Below, piece after piece: positions 28,943 through 37,491 of a stretch of 46,237 bases of DNA. This stretch comes from Proluteimonas flavola (lineage in GTDB: Bacteria; Pseudomonadota; Gammaproteobacteria; Xanthomonadales; Xanthomonadaceae), in contig NZ_JAIWPU010000055.1 in assembly GCF_021191705.1 (NCBI RefSeq), positions 1-46,237 on the forward strand. Reading direction: 5' to 3'. Position numbers and translations under genes: made by a program. The notes below the pieces were generated by a model, which was not told where the DNA came from, searched no databases, and saw nothing but the letters and a program-made list of their open reading frames with translations. The number at the start of each line of letters is the position of its first letter. Positions within the stretch are counted from its first letter, which is position 1.

Positions 28943-30418
28943 TCAGTGGCGCGCGGCCAGCCGCAAGCCGCGCGGCGTGAGTGCGCGTTCGGCGATCTCG
29001 AACACGCCCTGCACCGCCAGCGCGAGCAGCGCCGCCGGTACGGCGCCTTCGAGGATCAGGTCGATGTCGTCGAGGCGGATGCCGGTCAGGATCGGCTGGC
29101 CGTAGCCGCCCGCGCCGATCAGCGCGCCCAGCGTCGCGGTGCCGACGTTGATCACCGCCGCGGTCTTGATGCCGGCCAGGATCGTGCGCATCGCCAGCGG
29201 CAGTTCGACGCGCAGCAGGCGCGTGCCGGCCGGCAGGCCGATCGCTGCGGCGGTTTCGCGCAACTCGCGCGGGATGCCGGTCAGTCCCGCATGCGTATTC
29301 CGCACGATCGGCAACAGGCTGTAGAGGAACAGCGCGGCGATCGCCGGGCCGGCGCCGATGCCGAACAGCGGAATCATGAAGACGAACACGGCCAGCGACG
29401 GCAGCGTCTGCAGTACGCCGGTCAGTGCGAGCACGCCCTGTCCGAGCCGCGGCCGGCGCGCGGCGAGGATGCCCAGCGGCAGTGCGACCAGCAGCGCGGC
29501 GCCGAGCGAGATGCCGACCAGTGCGAGATGCTCGCGCGTGCGCTGCCAGATGCGTGCGGTGCGGCCGTCGCTGTCGGGTGCTTCCAGTCCCAGCCAGTCG
29601 GCGGCGACCGCGGCCTCCGCTTCGCGGTCCAGCTTCACGCGTGCGTTGAGCCGCTGCATCGTCGCCGCATCGATGCGGCCTTCCAGACCGTGCAGCGCAT
29701 CGCGCAGCGCCGGCGCGCGCTGCGCCAGATCGATGCGGTAGAGATAGACCGCCGCATAGGACGGAAAATACCGGCGGTCGTCGCGCAGCACGACGAGGTC
29801 GTGATACGGAATCTCCGCATCGGTGCGGTACAGATCGGTCGCGTCGATCGCGCCGTTGGCGAGTGCGCGGTAGGCCAGGTCGTGATCGAGGCCATCGGGC
29901 CGCTGCGGCAGCGCATACGCGTCGCGCAGGCCGGGCCAACCGTCGGCACGCGACATGAACTCGTTGCTCAGGCCGAGCCGCAGCGTGGGATGCGCGCGCA
30001 GGTCCGACAGCGTGCGGATGCCGAGCCCGGCCGCATGCGCGCGCCGCATGCCCAGCGCGTAGCTGTTGTCGAAACCCAGCGGTGCGGTCATCGTCAGGCC
30101 TTCGCGCGCGAGCGCCGCCTGCATCGCTGCGACATCGGCGCCCGGCATCTGCAGCAGCTCGTCGGCCAGCGTGCCGGTGTACTCGGCGTAGGCGTCGATG
30201 CTGCCGTCCTGCAGCGCGCGCCACAGGATGCGGGTGCCGCCGAGCTGGCGCTGGTGGCGCACGTCGGCGCCGGCGTCGCGACCGGCCTGGGTCGCGATCT
30301 CGCCGAGCAGTACGCCTTCGGTGAAGTTCTTCGAGCCGACGACGACCGGCGCGGCGGAGACGCTGCCGCACACGAACATCAGCAGCCACGCGACGGTGCA
30401 GCGCACGCCGGACCTCAT
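28943..30418 (-). CDS. Osmoprotectant ABC importer: substrate-binding domain fused to permease
   Basis: 491 residues. A signal-like N-terminus (VAWLLMFVCGSVSA) precedes a type-II osmoprotectant-binding domain (VVVGSKNFTEGVLLGEI, about 24-290). This is followed by a MetI-type permease domain (about 300-480) with about five or six helices and the EAA-like loop RELRETAAAIGLPAGTRLLRVELPLA. It is the core of an OpuC/Osm-like betaine or choline importer. The binding domain comes first, the reverse of the usual permease-then-binding-protein fusions. It overlaps the ATPase gene upstream by ATGA. Substrate not determinable here. Confidence 0.88.
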   Translation of the reverse strand: MRSGVRCTVAWLLMFVCGSVSAAPVVVGSKNFTEGVLLGEIATQAGRDAGADVRHQRQLGGTRILWRALQDGSIDAYAEYTGTLADELLQMPGADVAAMQAALAREGLTMTAPLGFDNSYALGMRRAHAAGLGIRTLSDLRAHPTLRLGLSNEFMSRADGWPGLRDAYALPQRPDGLDHDLAYRALANGAIDATDLYRTDAEIPYHDLVVLRDDRRYFPSYAAVYLYRIDLAQRAPALRDALHGLEGRIDAATMQRLNARVKLDREAEAAVAADWLGLEAPDSDGRTARIWQRTREHLALVGISLGAALLVALPLGILAARRPRLGQGVLALTGVLQTLPSLAVFVFMIPLFGIGAGPAIAALFLYSLLPIVRNTHAGLTGIPRELRETAAAIGLPAGTRLLRVELPLAMRTILAGIKTAAVINVGTATLGALIGAGGYGQPILTGIRLDDIDLILEGAVPAALLALAVQGVFEIAERALTPRGLRLAARH

Positions 30419-31152
30419 GCCGCGTCCTCGACGCTGCGCTGCGCGGTCATGAAGGCGCGCACGAACGGTTCGGCCGGCGCATCGAGCAGGGTCCGCGGCG
30501 CGCCCTGCTGGACGATGCGCCCCTCGCGCAGCAGCACGATGGTGTCGGCGAACCACGCGGCCTCGGCGACATCGTGGGTCACCAGCACGACGGTCTTGCC
30601 GAGGTCTGCGAACAGCGCGCGCATCTCGGCCTGCAGTTCGAACCGGACGATCGGGTCGAGCGCGCCCAGCGGCTCGTCGAGCAGCAGCACGTCGGGATCG
30701 AGCATCAACGCGCGGATCAGGCCGACGCGCTGGCGCTGGCCGCCCGACAACTCGGCCGGATAGCGCCGCAAGGCATCGCCCGGCAGTCGGCACATGGCGG
30801 CGAGCGCGTTCGCACGCGCTTCGATCCGCGCCCACGACCAGCCCAGCGTGCGCGGCAGCAGACCGGCATTGCCGATCGCATCGAGATGCGGAAACAGCCC
30901 GCCCTCCTGGATCACGTACCCGATGCGTCGCCGGTGCGCGAGCAGCGCATTGCGTCGCAGCACCGCGCCCTCGAACCGCACCTCGCCGGCATCCGGCCAT
31001 TCGAGGCCGATCAGCAGCCGCAGCAGCGTCGATTTGCCGGCCCCGCTCGGCCCGATCAGCGCCGTCGTCTCGCCCGGCGCGATGCGCAGATCGATGCCGT
31101 CGAGGCCGACGGTCGCGCCGAAGCGGCGATGCACCTGGTGGAGTTCGAACAT
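30415..31152 (-). CDS. Osmoprotectant ABC importer ATP-binding protein
   Basis: 245 residues. It has Walker A GPSGAGKST, a Q-loop in IQEGG, signature LSGGQRQRVGL, Walker B VLLLDEP and the switch His in THDVAEA. The sequence is closest in style to OpuCA/OsmV/ProV without the C-terminal CBS domains, so osmotic gating by CBS modules is absent. It energises the fused binding-protein/permease encoded next, with which it overlaps by ATGA. Divergent from the M28 aminopeptidase gene 83 bp away. Confidence 0.9.
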   Translation of the reverse strand: MFELHQVHRRFGATVGLDGIDLRIAPGETTALIGPSGAGKSTLLRLLIGLEWPDAGEVRFEGAVLRRNALLAHRRRIGYVIQEGGLFPHLDAIGNAGLLPRTLGWSWARIEARANALAAMCRLPGDALRRYPAELSGGQRQRVGLIRALMLDPDVLLLDEPLGALDPIVRFELQAEMRALFADLGKTVVLVTHDVAEAAWFADTIVLLREGRIVQQGAPRTLLDAPAEPFVRAFMTAQRSVEDAA

Positions 31153-31235
31153 GCGGCGACATTAGCGCAGGCGGTGTCGACGGCATCGCGTCGGGGACTG
31201 CGTGCTACCGTCGCCCTCCCGCACCGGAGCCGCCC

Positions 31236-32930
31236 ATGTCCCGTCCCGTCCTGACCGTCGCCTGCGCCTTGTGGCTGGTCGCCTGCGGCGGGCGCGACCG
31301 CGATGCGGCGGTGCAGGCGCAGACCGCGCCGGGCGCACCGATGCCGCCGGCGGCCGTGGTCGCCAACGAGACGCCGGCCGGGCAGCGGATCGAGGCCGAC
31401 GTGCGCGTGCTGGCCGACGATGCAATGGCCGGGCGCGAGACCGGCACCCCGGGCTTCGACAGCGCCGCCGAACACGTCGCGCGTCGCTTCGCCGAAAGCG
31501 GCCTGCAGCCGGCGGGCGACGACGGCAGCTGGTTCCAGCGCGTGCCGCTGGTGCGCGCGGTGGCGGACCCGGCCGCCGCGACGCTGTCGGTGTCGCGCAA
31601 CGGGCGCACGATCGCACTGCGGCCCAGCGACCAGTTCCTGCCGATGCCGGATTTCAACGCGGTCGAAGGCGAGGTCACCGCGCCGGCGGTGTTCGTGGGA
31701 CAGGCGATCCACGCGCCGGAACTCGGCCACGACGACTTCGCCGGTGTCGACCTGCAGGGCCGCATCGCCATCGTGTTCGGCGGCGCGCCGCGCGGATTCG
31801 AGCCCAATCCGCAGGCCCACTACGCCAGTCTGCGCACCAAGATCGAAGCGGTGGTCGCACGCGGCGCGGTCGGTCTGGTGCTGGTCAACACCGTCGACGA
31901 CGAAGCCGGCATGCCGTGGACGCGCAGCGTCGCGCAGGCGGGACGGCCGTCGATGCGCCTGCGGGATGCCGACGACCGTCCGGTCGATGCGCCCGCGCAG
32001 TTGCGGGCGAGCGCGCGCGTCGCCGCGACCGCTGCCGACCTCGTCTTCGCCGACGGCCCGCGCAACGCCTCGCAACTGTTCGACGCCGCGCGCGCCGGCG
32101 CGCTGAAGCCGTTCGCCCTGCCCGGCACGCTGACGCTGCGCACGCGCAGCCGCATCGACACGCTCGAATCGCGCAACGTGCTCGGCGTGCTGCCGGGCCG
32201 CGACACCACGCGCGCCGGCGAGACGCTCGTGCACACGGCGCATCTCGACCACATCGGCACCGGCACGCCGGTCGACGGCGACGCGATCCACAACGGCGCG
32301 CTCGACAACGCGCTGGGCGTGGCGATCCTGATCGAGGCCGCGCGCACGCTGGCCGAGGGCGACGCCGCGCCGGCGCGCAGCACGCTGTTCGCCGCGCTGA
32401 CCGCCGAGGAGCAGGGCCTGCTCGGTGCCGAATGGCTGGCGCGGCATCCGCCGGCCGCAACCGGCAGGCTCGTCGCCAATCTCAACATCGACATGCCGAT
32501 CCTGACCGCGCCCACGCGCGACATCGTCGCCATCGGCAGCGCGCATTCCACCCTGTCGGCGGCGGTCGCCCAGGCCGCCGGCGAAGTCGGCGTCGAGGTC
32601 TCCCCCGATCCGTTCCCGGAGGAAGTCGCGTTCGTGCGCAGCGACCAGTACGCCTTCGTGCGCGCCGGCATTCCCGCGCTGTATCTCGATGCCGGCGTCG
32701 CGCCCGCCAACGACAGCCAGGACCCGAAGGTCGCGGCCACATGGTTCCTGCGCAACTGCTACCACCAGCCCTGCGACCAGGTGGACCTGCCGATCCAGTA
32801 CGGCGACGCCGCGCGCATGGCGCGGGTCGTGGTCGCGCTGACGCGCATCGTCGGCGATGCCGACGCACCGCCGCGCTGGAACGACGGCGATTTTTTCGGC
32901 ACGCGGTTCGGCGGACGTCCCGCACCGTAG
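31236..32930 (+). CDS. M28-family zinc aminopeptidase lipoprotein
   Basis: 564 residues. The lipobox LVAC (Cys17) marks a lipoprotein. All five M28 zinc ligands are visible: His336 (TAHLDHIG), Asp357 (GALDNALG), Glu391/Glu392 (TAEEQGLLG), Asp419 (NIDMP) and His510 (CYHQPCDQ). A PA-like insert precedes the catalytic domain (about 120-300). It removes N-terminal amino acids from peptides in the periplasm or at the outer membrane. The start has an RBS-like GGAG about 5 nt before the ATG and a weak CTACCGT -10-like box at about 31203. Confidence 0.92.
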   Translation: MSRPVLTVACALWLVACGGRDRDAAVQAQTAPGAPMPPAAVVANETPAGQRIEADVRVLADDAMAGRETGTPGFDSAAEHVARRFAESGLQPAGDDGSWFQRVPLVRAVADPAAATLSVSRNGRTIALRPSDQFLPMPDFNAVEGEVTAPAVFVGQAIHAPELGHDDFAGVDLQGRIAIVFGGAPRGFEPNPQAHYASLRTKIEAVVARGAVGLVLVNTVDDEAGMPWTRSVAQAGRPSMRLRDADDRPVDAPAQLRASARVAATAADLVFADGPRNASQLFDAARAGALKPFALPGTLTLRTRSRIDTLESRNVLGVLPGRDTTRAGETLVHTAHLDHIGTGTPVDGDAIHNGALDNALGVAILIEAARTLAEGDAAPARSTLFAALTAEEQGLLGAEWLARHPPAATGRLVANLNIDMPILTAPTRDIVAIGSAHSTLSAAVAQAAGEVGVEVSPDPFPEEVAFVRSDQYAFVRAGIPALYLDAGVAPANDSQDPKVAATWFLRNCYHQPCDQVDLPIQYGDAARMARVVVALTRIVGDADAPPRWNDGDFFGTRFGGRPAP

Positions 32931-33073
32931 GCGTAGGCAGCGCGGTCCCGGCAGGTCCGATCCGCCGGAAGCCGGCAGGCGGGGCATCGGGCCCCGACAA
33001 CGCGCGCCGCTTCAGCCGCCGACAGGCGGGGCGCAGGTATTCTCGGCGCCAGTCCAGATCCGGCGTCCGTCGC

Positions 33074-34114
33074 ATGCGTCTCCGCACTCCACTCCGCCAC
33101 GCCCGCATCGCGTTGTTCGTCGCCGGCCTGCTCGTGCTGGCGGCCTGCGGTCGCGACGACGTGCGGCCGACGCCACCGGTCGCCGTGCAGCCGGCACCGG
33201 CCACGCCGGTCGCCCCGCACCCGCAGCCGGTGCGCATCGGTCTCGCGCTCGGCGGCGGCGCGGCCAAGGGCTTTGCGCACATCGGCGTCATCAAGATGCT
33301 CGAGGCGAACGGCATCCAGGCCGATGTCGTCGCCGGCACCAGCGCCGGCAGTGTGGTCGGTGCGCTCTACGCCAGCGGCATGGATCCATTCCAGCTGCAG
33401 GAACGCGCGGTCGCGCTCGACGAGTCGAGCATCCGCGACGTGCGCCTGTTCTCCGGCGGCCTGGTGCAGGGCGTCGCGTTGCAGCACTACGTGAACCAGG
33501 AAGTCGGCAACCGCACGCTCGACCGCATGCGCATTCCGTTCGCCGCCGTCGCCACGCGGCTGGAGACCGGCGACCGCATCGTGTTCGTGCGCGGCAACAC
33601 CGGCCAGGCGGTGCGCGCATCGAGCAGCGTGCCGGGCGTGTTCGAGCCGGTGAAGATCGGCGACCGCCATTACGTCGACGGCGGCGTGGTCAGCCCGGTG
33701 CCGGTGGACGCGGCCAGGCAGCTCGGCGCGGACCTCGTGATCGCCGTCGACATCTCCAGCAAAGCCAGCGGCACGCTGCCGGGCAGCATGCTCGGCATCG
33801 TCAACCAGTCGATCGCGATCATGGGCCAGAACCTCGGTCGCCAGGAACTCGCGCGTGCCGACGTGGTGATCCGACCGCAGGTGGGCGACATCGGCCCGGC
33901 GAACTTCGAACAGCGCAATGCGGCGATCCTGCAGGGCGAACGCGCGGCGCTGGCGGCGATGCCGCAGATCCGGGCGAAGATCGCCGAGTTCGAACGTGCC
34001 CGCGTCGCCGCGCGTACGCCGGCCGGGCCGGTGGCGCCCGAACCGGTCGACATCGACTGCGGCGACAGCTGGGTGCGCCGTCTCAATCCGTTCGCGAAGG
34101 AACGCGCCTGCTGA
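33074..34114 (+). CDS. Patatin-like phospholipase lipoprotein (RssA family)
   Basis: 346 residues. The lipobox LAAC (Cys25) marks a lipoprotein. The patatin fold shows GGGAAKGFAHIGV (oxyanion loop), the nucleophile elbow GTSAGS with Ser90, and the Asp of the DGG motif at about Asp202. This Ser-Asp dyad hydrolyses acyl groups of phospholipids. RssA-like members are often short envelope enzymes. The C-terminal ~30 residues contain Pro-rich and Cys residues. It lies 143 bp after the M28 gene, with a TATTCT -10-like box at 33038-33043 suggesting its own promoter. Confidence 0.9.
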   Translation: MRLRTPLRHARIALFVAGLLVLAACGRDDVRPTPPVAVQPAPATPVAPHPQPVRIGLALGGGAAKGFAHIGVIKMLEANGIQADVVAGTSAGSVVGALYASGMDPFQLQERAVALDESSIRDVRLFSGGLVQGVALQHYVNQEVGNRTLDRMRIPFAAVATRLETGDRIVFVRGNTGQAVRASSSVPGVFEPVKIGDRHYVDGGVVSPVPVDAARQLGADLVIAVDISSKASGTLPGSMLGIVNQSIAIMGQNLGRQELARADVVIRPQVGDIGPANFEQRNAAILQGERAALAAMPQIRAKIAEFERARVAARTPAGPVAPEPVDIDCGDSWVRRLNPFAKERAC

Positions 34115-34497
34115 GTGCTGTGCGGCTGACGGTCGCGCGTTTGCATTGCAGCGTTCGAGCACGCATTCGCAGCCGCAAGGGCGCGCGACACGACACGACC
34201 GCAAGTGCAGGCGTGCGTTTCAGGTCGCCGCGCATCGCACGCGGATGCGTATCCACGCACGTGAATGCGCATACGCACGCATCGGGTTCACCGTAAGCGC
34301 ACACCCGCGGCAGCCACACTGTGCGCGGCACGGACACCAGCACTCGCCGCACGCTCGCACCGTCGGGAACATCTCCACGCGTCGCGTGGTGGCGCGCCCA
34401 TCGTTCCGTGCCGATCCGCCGTCGGCTGCGCATCCCGCGCCGTCGTCCATCCATCGACTCGGTGCGGCCCGGCCGCATCCCTGCGAGGAACGACTCC
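34115..34497. other. Intergenic region upstream of the CmpX-like channel gene
   Basis: 383 bp with no supportable gene, though the downstream frame stays open to 34321. It contains an imperfect inverted repeat GATGCGTAT (34234-34242) with ATACGCACGCATC (34271-34283), and an 18-bp strictly alternating purine-pyrimidine tract (34265-34282). The channel gene RBS (GAGGAA, 34484-34489) is at the end. Confidence 0.55.
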
Positions 34498-36117
34498 ATG
34501 CATCCAAACTCTCTGGCCCGGCAACTCGAAATGAGCCTGGGGACCTATCTGCCATCCGTGCTCGGCGCAGTGCTCGTGCTGGTGATCGGCCTGATCGTCG
34601 CGCTGTTCGTGCGCGGCCTGATCCGCAGCGGTCTCGGCCGCCTGCGCGTCAACGAACGCGTCAACAGCCAGACTGCGTCGCAGCTCGACATCGTCAAGGT
34701 CGCGGCGTCGATCGGCTTCTGGTTCATCCTCATCGTGACCTTGATCGGCGTGTTCAGCGTGCTGCGCTTCGACGGGCTCTACGGACCGTTCTCCGCGCTG
34801 GTGACCGAGGTGATGCTGTACCTGCCGCGGATCATCCTGGCCGGTGTGCTCGCCCTGGTGGCATGGGTGCTGGCGACGGTCCTGCGTGCGGGCATCAACC
34901 GCGTGATGGCGGCCGGACGCTGGGACGAAAAATTGTCCGAGTCGGCGGGCGTGAAGCCGATTTCGGCGGTACTCGGCGATGTCGTCTACTGGCTGGTGCT
35001 GCTGCTGTTCCTGCCGGCGATCGTCGGCGCGCTGCGGATCGAAGGCCTGATGACGCCGCTGGCCGGCATGACCGCGCAGGTCACGCTGATGCTGCCGAAC
35101 ATCTTCGCCGCCGTCGTGATCGGCCTGGTCGGCTGGCTGGTCGCCAAGGTGCTGCGCGGCCTGGTGACGAACCTGCTGGCCGCGTCGGGTCTCGACCGTT
35201 TCAGCAATCGCGAACACCTGACCGAAGGCGTGAAGCTGTCGCAGCTCGGCGGCACGCTCGCCTTCATCCTGGTGATCGTGCCGACGCTGATCGCCGCGCT
35301 CGACGCACTCGCGATCCGCGCGATCTCCGAGCCGGCGAGCGACATGCTCGGCCTGTTCCTGGCCGCGATCCCGAACATCCTCGCGGCCGCGCTGATCCTG
35401 ATCGCCGCCTGGTATCTGGGCCGCTTCGTGTCCGGCCTGCTGGCTCGCCTGCTGGAGAATCTCGGCTTCGACGGCCTGCCGGCGCGTCTGGGGCTGGGAC
35501 ATCTGTTCACCGCCACGCCTGTCACGCCCACGACGCCGGCACCGGTGGACGTGGCGCTGGAAGCGGCCGATCCGGTCGCCGCGGCCGGCACGCCCGAGCC
35601 GGGACTGCCGATCGGCACCCCGCACGCGCCGCCGCTTGGTGCCACGCCGCGCAATGGCCTCTCGGCCTTCGTCGGCCGTGTCGCGCTGTTCTTCATCATG
35701 CTGTTCGCGACCGTCGAAGCGGCGCATCGCCTCGGCTTCACCGGCGTGCGCGATCTGCTGGCGACCTTCATCGCGTTCGGCGGCGACATCCTGCTCGGCG
35801 CGCTGATCCTGGTCGTCGGCTACTGGCTGGCCGACCTGGCGGCGCGTGCGATCCAGCGCGCGAACCCGGACCGCAGCGTCGGCCTGTCGCGCATCGCGCG
35901 TGTCGCGATCCTCGGCCTGGTGATCGCGATGGGCCTGCGTGCGATGGGCATCGCCGACGACATCGTCAATCTCGCCTTCGGCCTGGTGCTCGGCGCGGTC
36001 GCGGTCGCGGCGGCGCTGGCCTTCGGCCTGGGCGGTCGCGAGGCAGCGGGTCGTGTCGCGGATCGCTGGGCGAAGACCTATCTCGAACGCCGACGGGATG
36101 ACGAACGACTGCCGTGA
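34498..36117 (+). CDS. CmpX/TM-helix repeat mechanosensitive channel-type protein
   Basis: 539 residues from the ATG at 34498, preceded by GAGGAA 8 nt away. Five repeated units each end in a paired membrane helix with LPxIxxAxxxLxxxWxxxxxLR patterns (for example LPRIILAGVLALVAWVLATVLRAG, and LPNIFAAVVIGLVGWLVAKVLRG). This is the conserved TM-helix repeat of CmpX-type proteins. A Pro/Ala-rich linker sits at about 340-385. It lacks the MscS beta domain, so channel gating is inferred from the family. A strong terminator follows. Confidence 0.85.
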   Translation: MHPNSLARQLEMSLGTYLPSVLGAVLVLVIGLIVALFVRGLIRSGLGRLRVNERVNSQTASQLDIVKVAASIGFWFILIVTLIGVFSVLRFDGLYGPFSALVTEVMLYLPRIILAGVLALVAWVLATVLRAGINRVMAAGRWDEKLSESAGVKPISAVLGDVVYWLVLLLFLPAIVGALRIEGLMTPLAGMTAQVTLMLPNIFAAVVIGLVGWLVAKVLRGLVTNLLAASGLDRFSNREHLTEGVKLSQLGGTLAFILVIVPTLIAALDALAIRAISEPASDMLGLFLAAIPNILAAALILIAAWYLGRFVSGLLARLLENLGFDGLPARLGLGHLFTATPVTPTTPAPVDVALEAADPVAAAGTPEPGLPIGTPHAPPLGATPRNGLSAFVGRVALFFIMLFATVEAAHRLGFTGVRDLLATFIAFGGDILLGALILVVGYWLADLAARAIQRANPDRSVGLSRIARVAILGLVIAMGLRAMGIADDIVNLAFGLVLGAVAVAAALAFGLGGREAAGRVADRWAKTYLERRRDDERLP

Positions 36118-36142
36118 TGACACGGTTGGTCTGAAGGAAGAG

Positions 36143-36168
36143 GAAGGCCCGCCTGATGGCGGGCCTTC
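36143..36168. terminator. Terminator after the CmpX-like gene (possibly bidirectional)
   Basis: GAAGGCCCGCC, TGAT loop, GGCGGGCCTTC: perfect 11-bp stem followed by TTCG on the plus strand. It lies between two converging genes and 26 nt past the end of ligE, so it may serve both. Confidence 0.8.
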
Positions 36169-36193
36169 TTCGTGTGGTGGGCCGCCCACGCTC

Positions 36194-37069
36194 CTAGTCG
36201 GGCATTTCGTCGCGGATACGCAGGAAGCGTGCGAAGCGCGGCAGGCCGGTCGACGTCAGGCCGTTGTAGCGGTACGTGACCCAGCTGCCGGGCGGTGGTG
36301 GATCTGCGCGTTGTGCGTCGGTGAAGCCGGTGCCGATGCGGAACTGGCGGCCATCGTGATGCTCGACGACCAGCGCGCCGAGCATGCCGGTGTACTTGCC
36401 ATTGCCGGGCGCATGCGCGAGCACGCGCGCCTCGGCATCGGCATGCGGCTTGAGTTTGAGCAGTGCGTTGCTGCGACCGGCGCCATAGTGGGCATCGGCG
36501 TGATGCAGCATCAGGCCTTCGCCGCCGGCCGCGACGACCTGCGCCAAGCGTGCATCCAGTGCTGCGCGCGACGCGATGCGGTTCTGCTCGACCATCTGCA
36601 GTTGCGGATGTGCGGCCCGCGCGATCAGGGGCCGCATCGCGGCGACACGTTTGGAGAACGGGCCCGGGTGCGCGGGCAGGTCGAACACCATGAAGCGCAC
36701 CGCCTCCCATGCCGCGGGATCGGGACGCGTGCTGCGCGCGACCCCGCTGACGACATCGAAGCGGTTGCGCGCGATCCACAGTTCGCCATCCATCGGCGTG
36801 TCCGGCCAGCCCTGCACGAAGGCTGGCGGCGTCGCGATGCGATGGCCGCCGCGCGTCCACAGCGCGCGACCGTCCCAGCGGGCGCGTACGCCATCGAGTT
36901 TCTCGCTGACGTAGTAGGCAGGTACGTCGATCGGCGTGGTGCCCAGGTCGCGGGCGAGCATCAGGGCCGGGGGCGTGGAAGGGCTGGCCTGGAGCGGGAT
37001 CGAGAGTGCGCACAGCAGCAGGAGCAGCAGTGCGGCGATCGGACTGCGGAGTTGGTGGCGGACCGGCAT
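36194..37069 (-). CDS. Secreted ATP-dependent DNA ligase LigE
   Basis: 291 residues. A Sec signal peptide (AALLLLLLCALSIPLQA, cleavage near residue 29) precedes a minimal nucleotidyltransferase ligase. The adenylated lysine is in SEKLDGVRA, with MDGELW, MVFDLP and GEGLMLHH following in motif order and LLKLKP as motif V. An OB-fold of about 80 residues completes it. It lacks a DNA-binding domain, as the LigE family of Proteobacteria does. Periplasmic DNA sealing, for example during uptake, is the proposed role. The start ATG at 37069 has GGAG 8 nt upstream. It is the second ATP-dependent ligase in the window after LigD. Confidence 0.9.
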   Translation of the reverse strand: MPVRHQLRSPIAALLLLLLCALSIPLQASPSTPPALMLARDLGTTPIDVPAYYVSEKLDGVRARWDGRALWTRGGHRIATPPAFVQGWPDTPMDGELWIARNRFDVVSGVARSTRPDPAAWEAVRFMVFDLPAHPGPFSKRVAAMRPLIARAAHPQLQMVEQNRIASRAALDARLAQVVAAGGEGLMLHHADAHYGAGRSNALLKLKPHADAEARVLAHAPGNGKYTGMLGALVVEHHDGRQFRIGTGFTDAQRADPPPPGSWVTYRYNGLTSTGLPRFARFLRIRDEMPD

Positions 37070-37491
37070 CGGCGGACTCCGGTAAGGGAGGGCGGCCAGA
37101 TTGCGATGGGCATGGGTGCAGCATCAATCGTGGGAGGTCGCGTTGCGCCGTCGGCGGGGCGCCTGCTGTGGTGTCGGAAGCTTGGGTGGGGTGGGCGCGG
37201 GTGCGTCAGCGCGTGCATGGCGGATCGCGCGAACAACGGTGTGCGGGAAGCCGGGCGTAGGATGAGTAGAGCGAAGCGAAACCCATCGTCTGGGTTTGAC
37301 GAACGTGGAGCGTCGAAAGCGCGTTTCGCGCGATGAAGGTCTTCCGCGAGAAACCGACCCTCACCCCACTATCGGCATCCGCCGATGGTCCCCACCGCGC
37401 TTCGCGCCCCCGGCCCTTCGCGAGTCGCGTGGCGCTTCACCCCAAAAGGGAGAGGGGCCAAGGTGTTTTCCGTCGTGGGCGGAAGACGATC
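37070..37491. other. Repeat-containing intergenic region between ligE and algC
   Basis: 422 bp without a supportable gene. At 37257-37335 there is a repeat-like unit with AAACCCA-TCGTC-TGGGTTT hairpin (37281-37299); units starting GTAGGATGAGTAGAGCGAAG are common genomic repeats. At 37360-37476 a second repeat-like unit starts CCCTCACCCCAC and ends in GGGAGAGGGG. Confidence 0.55.
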
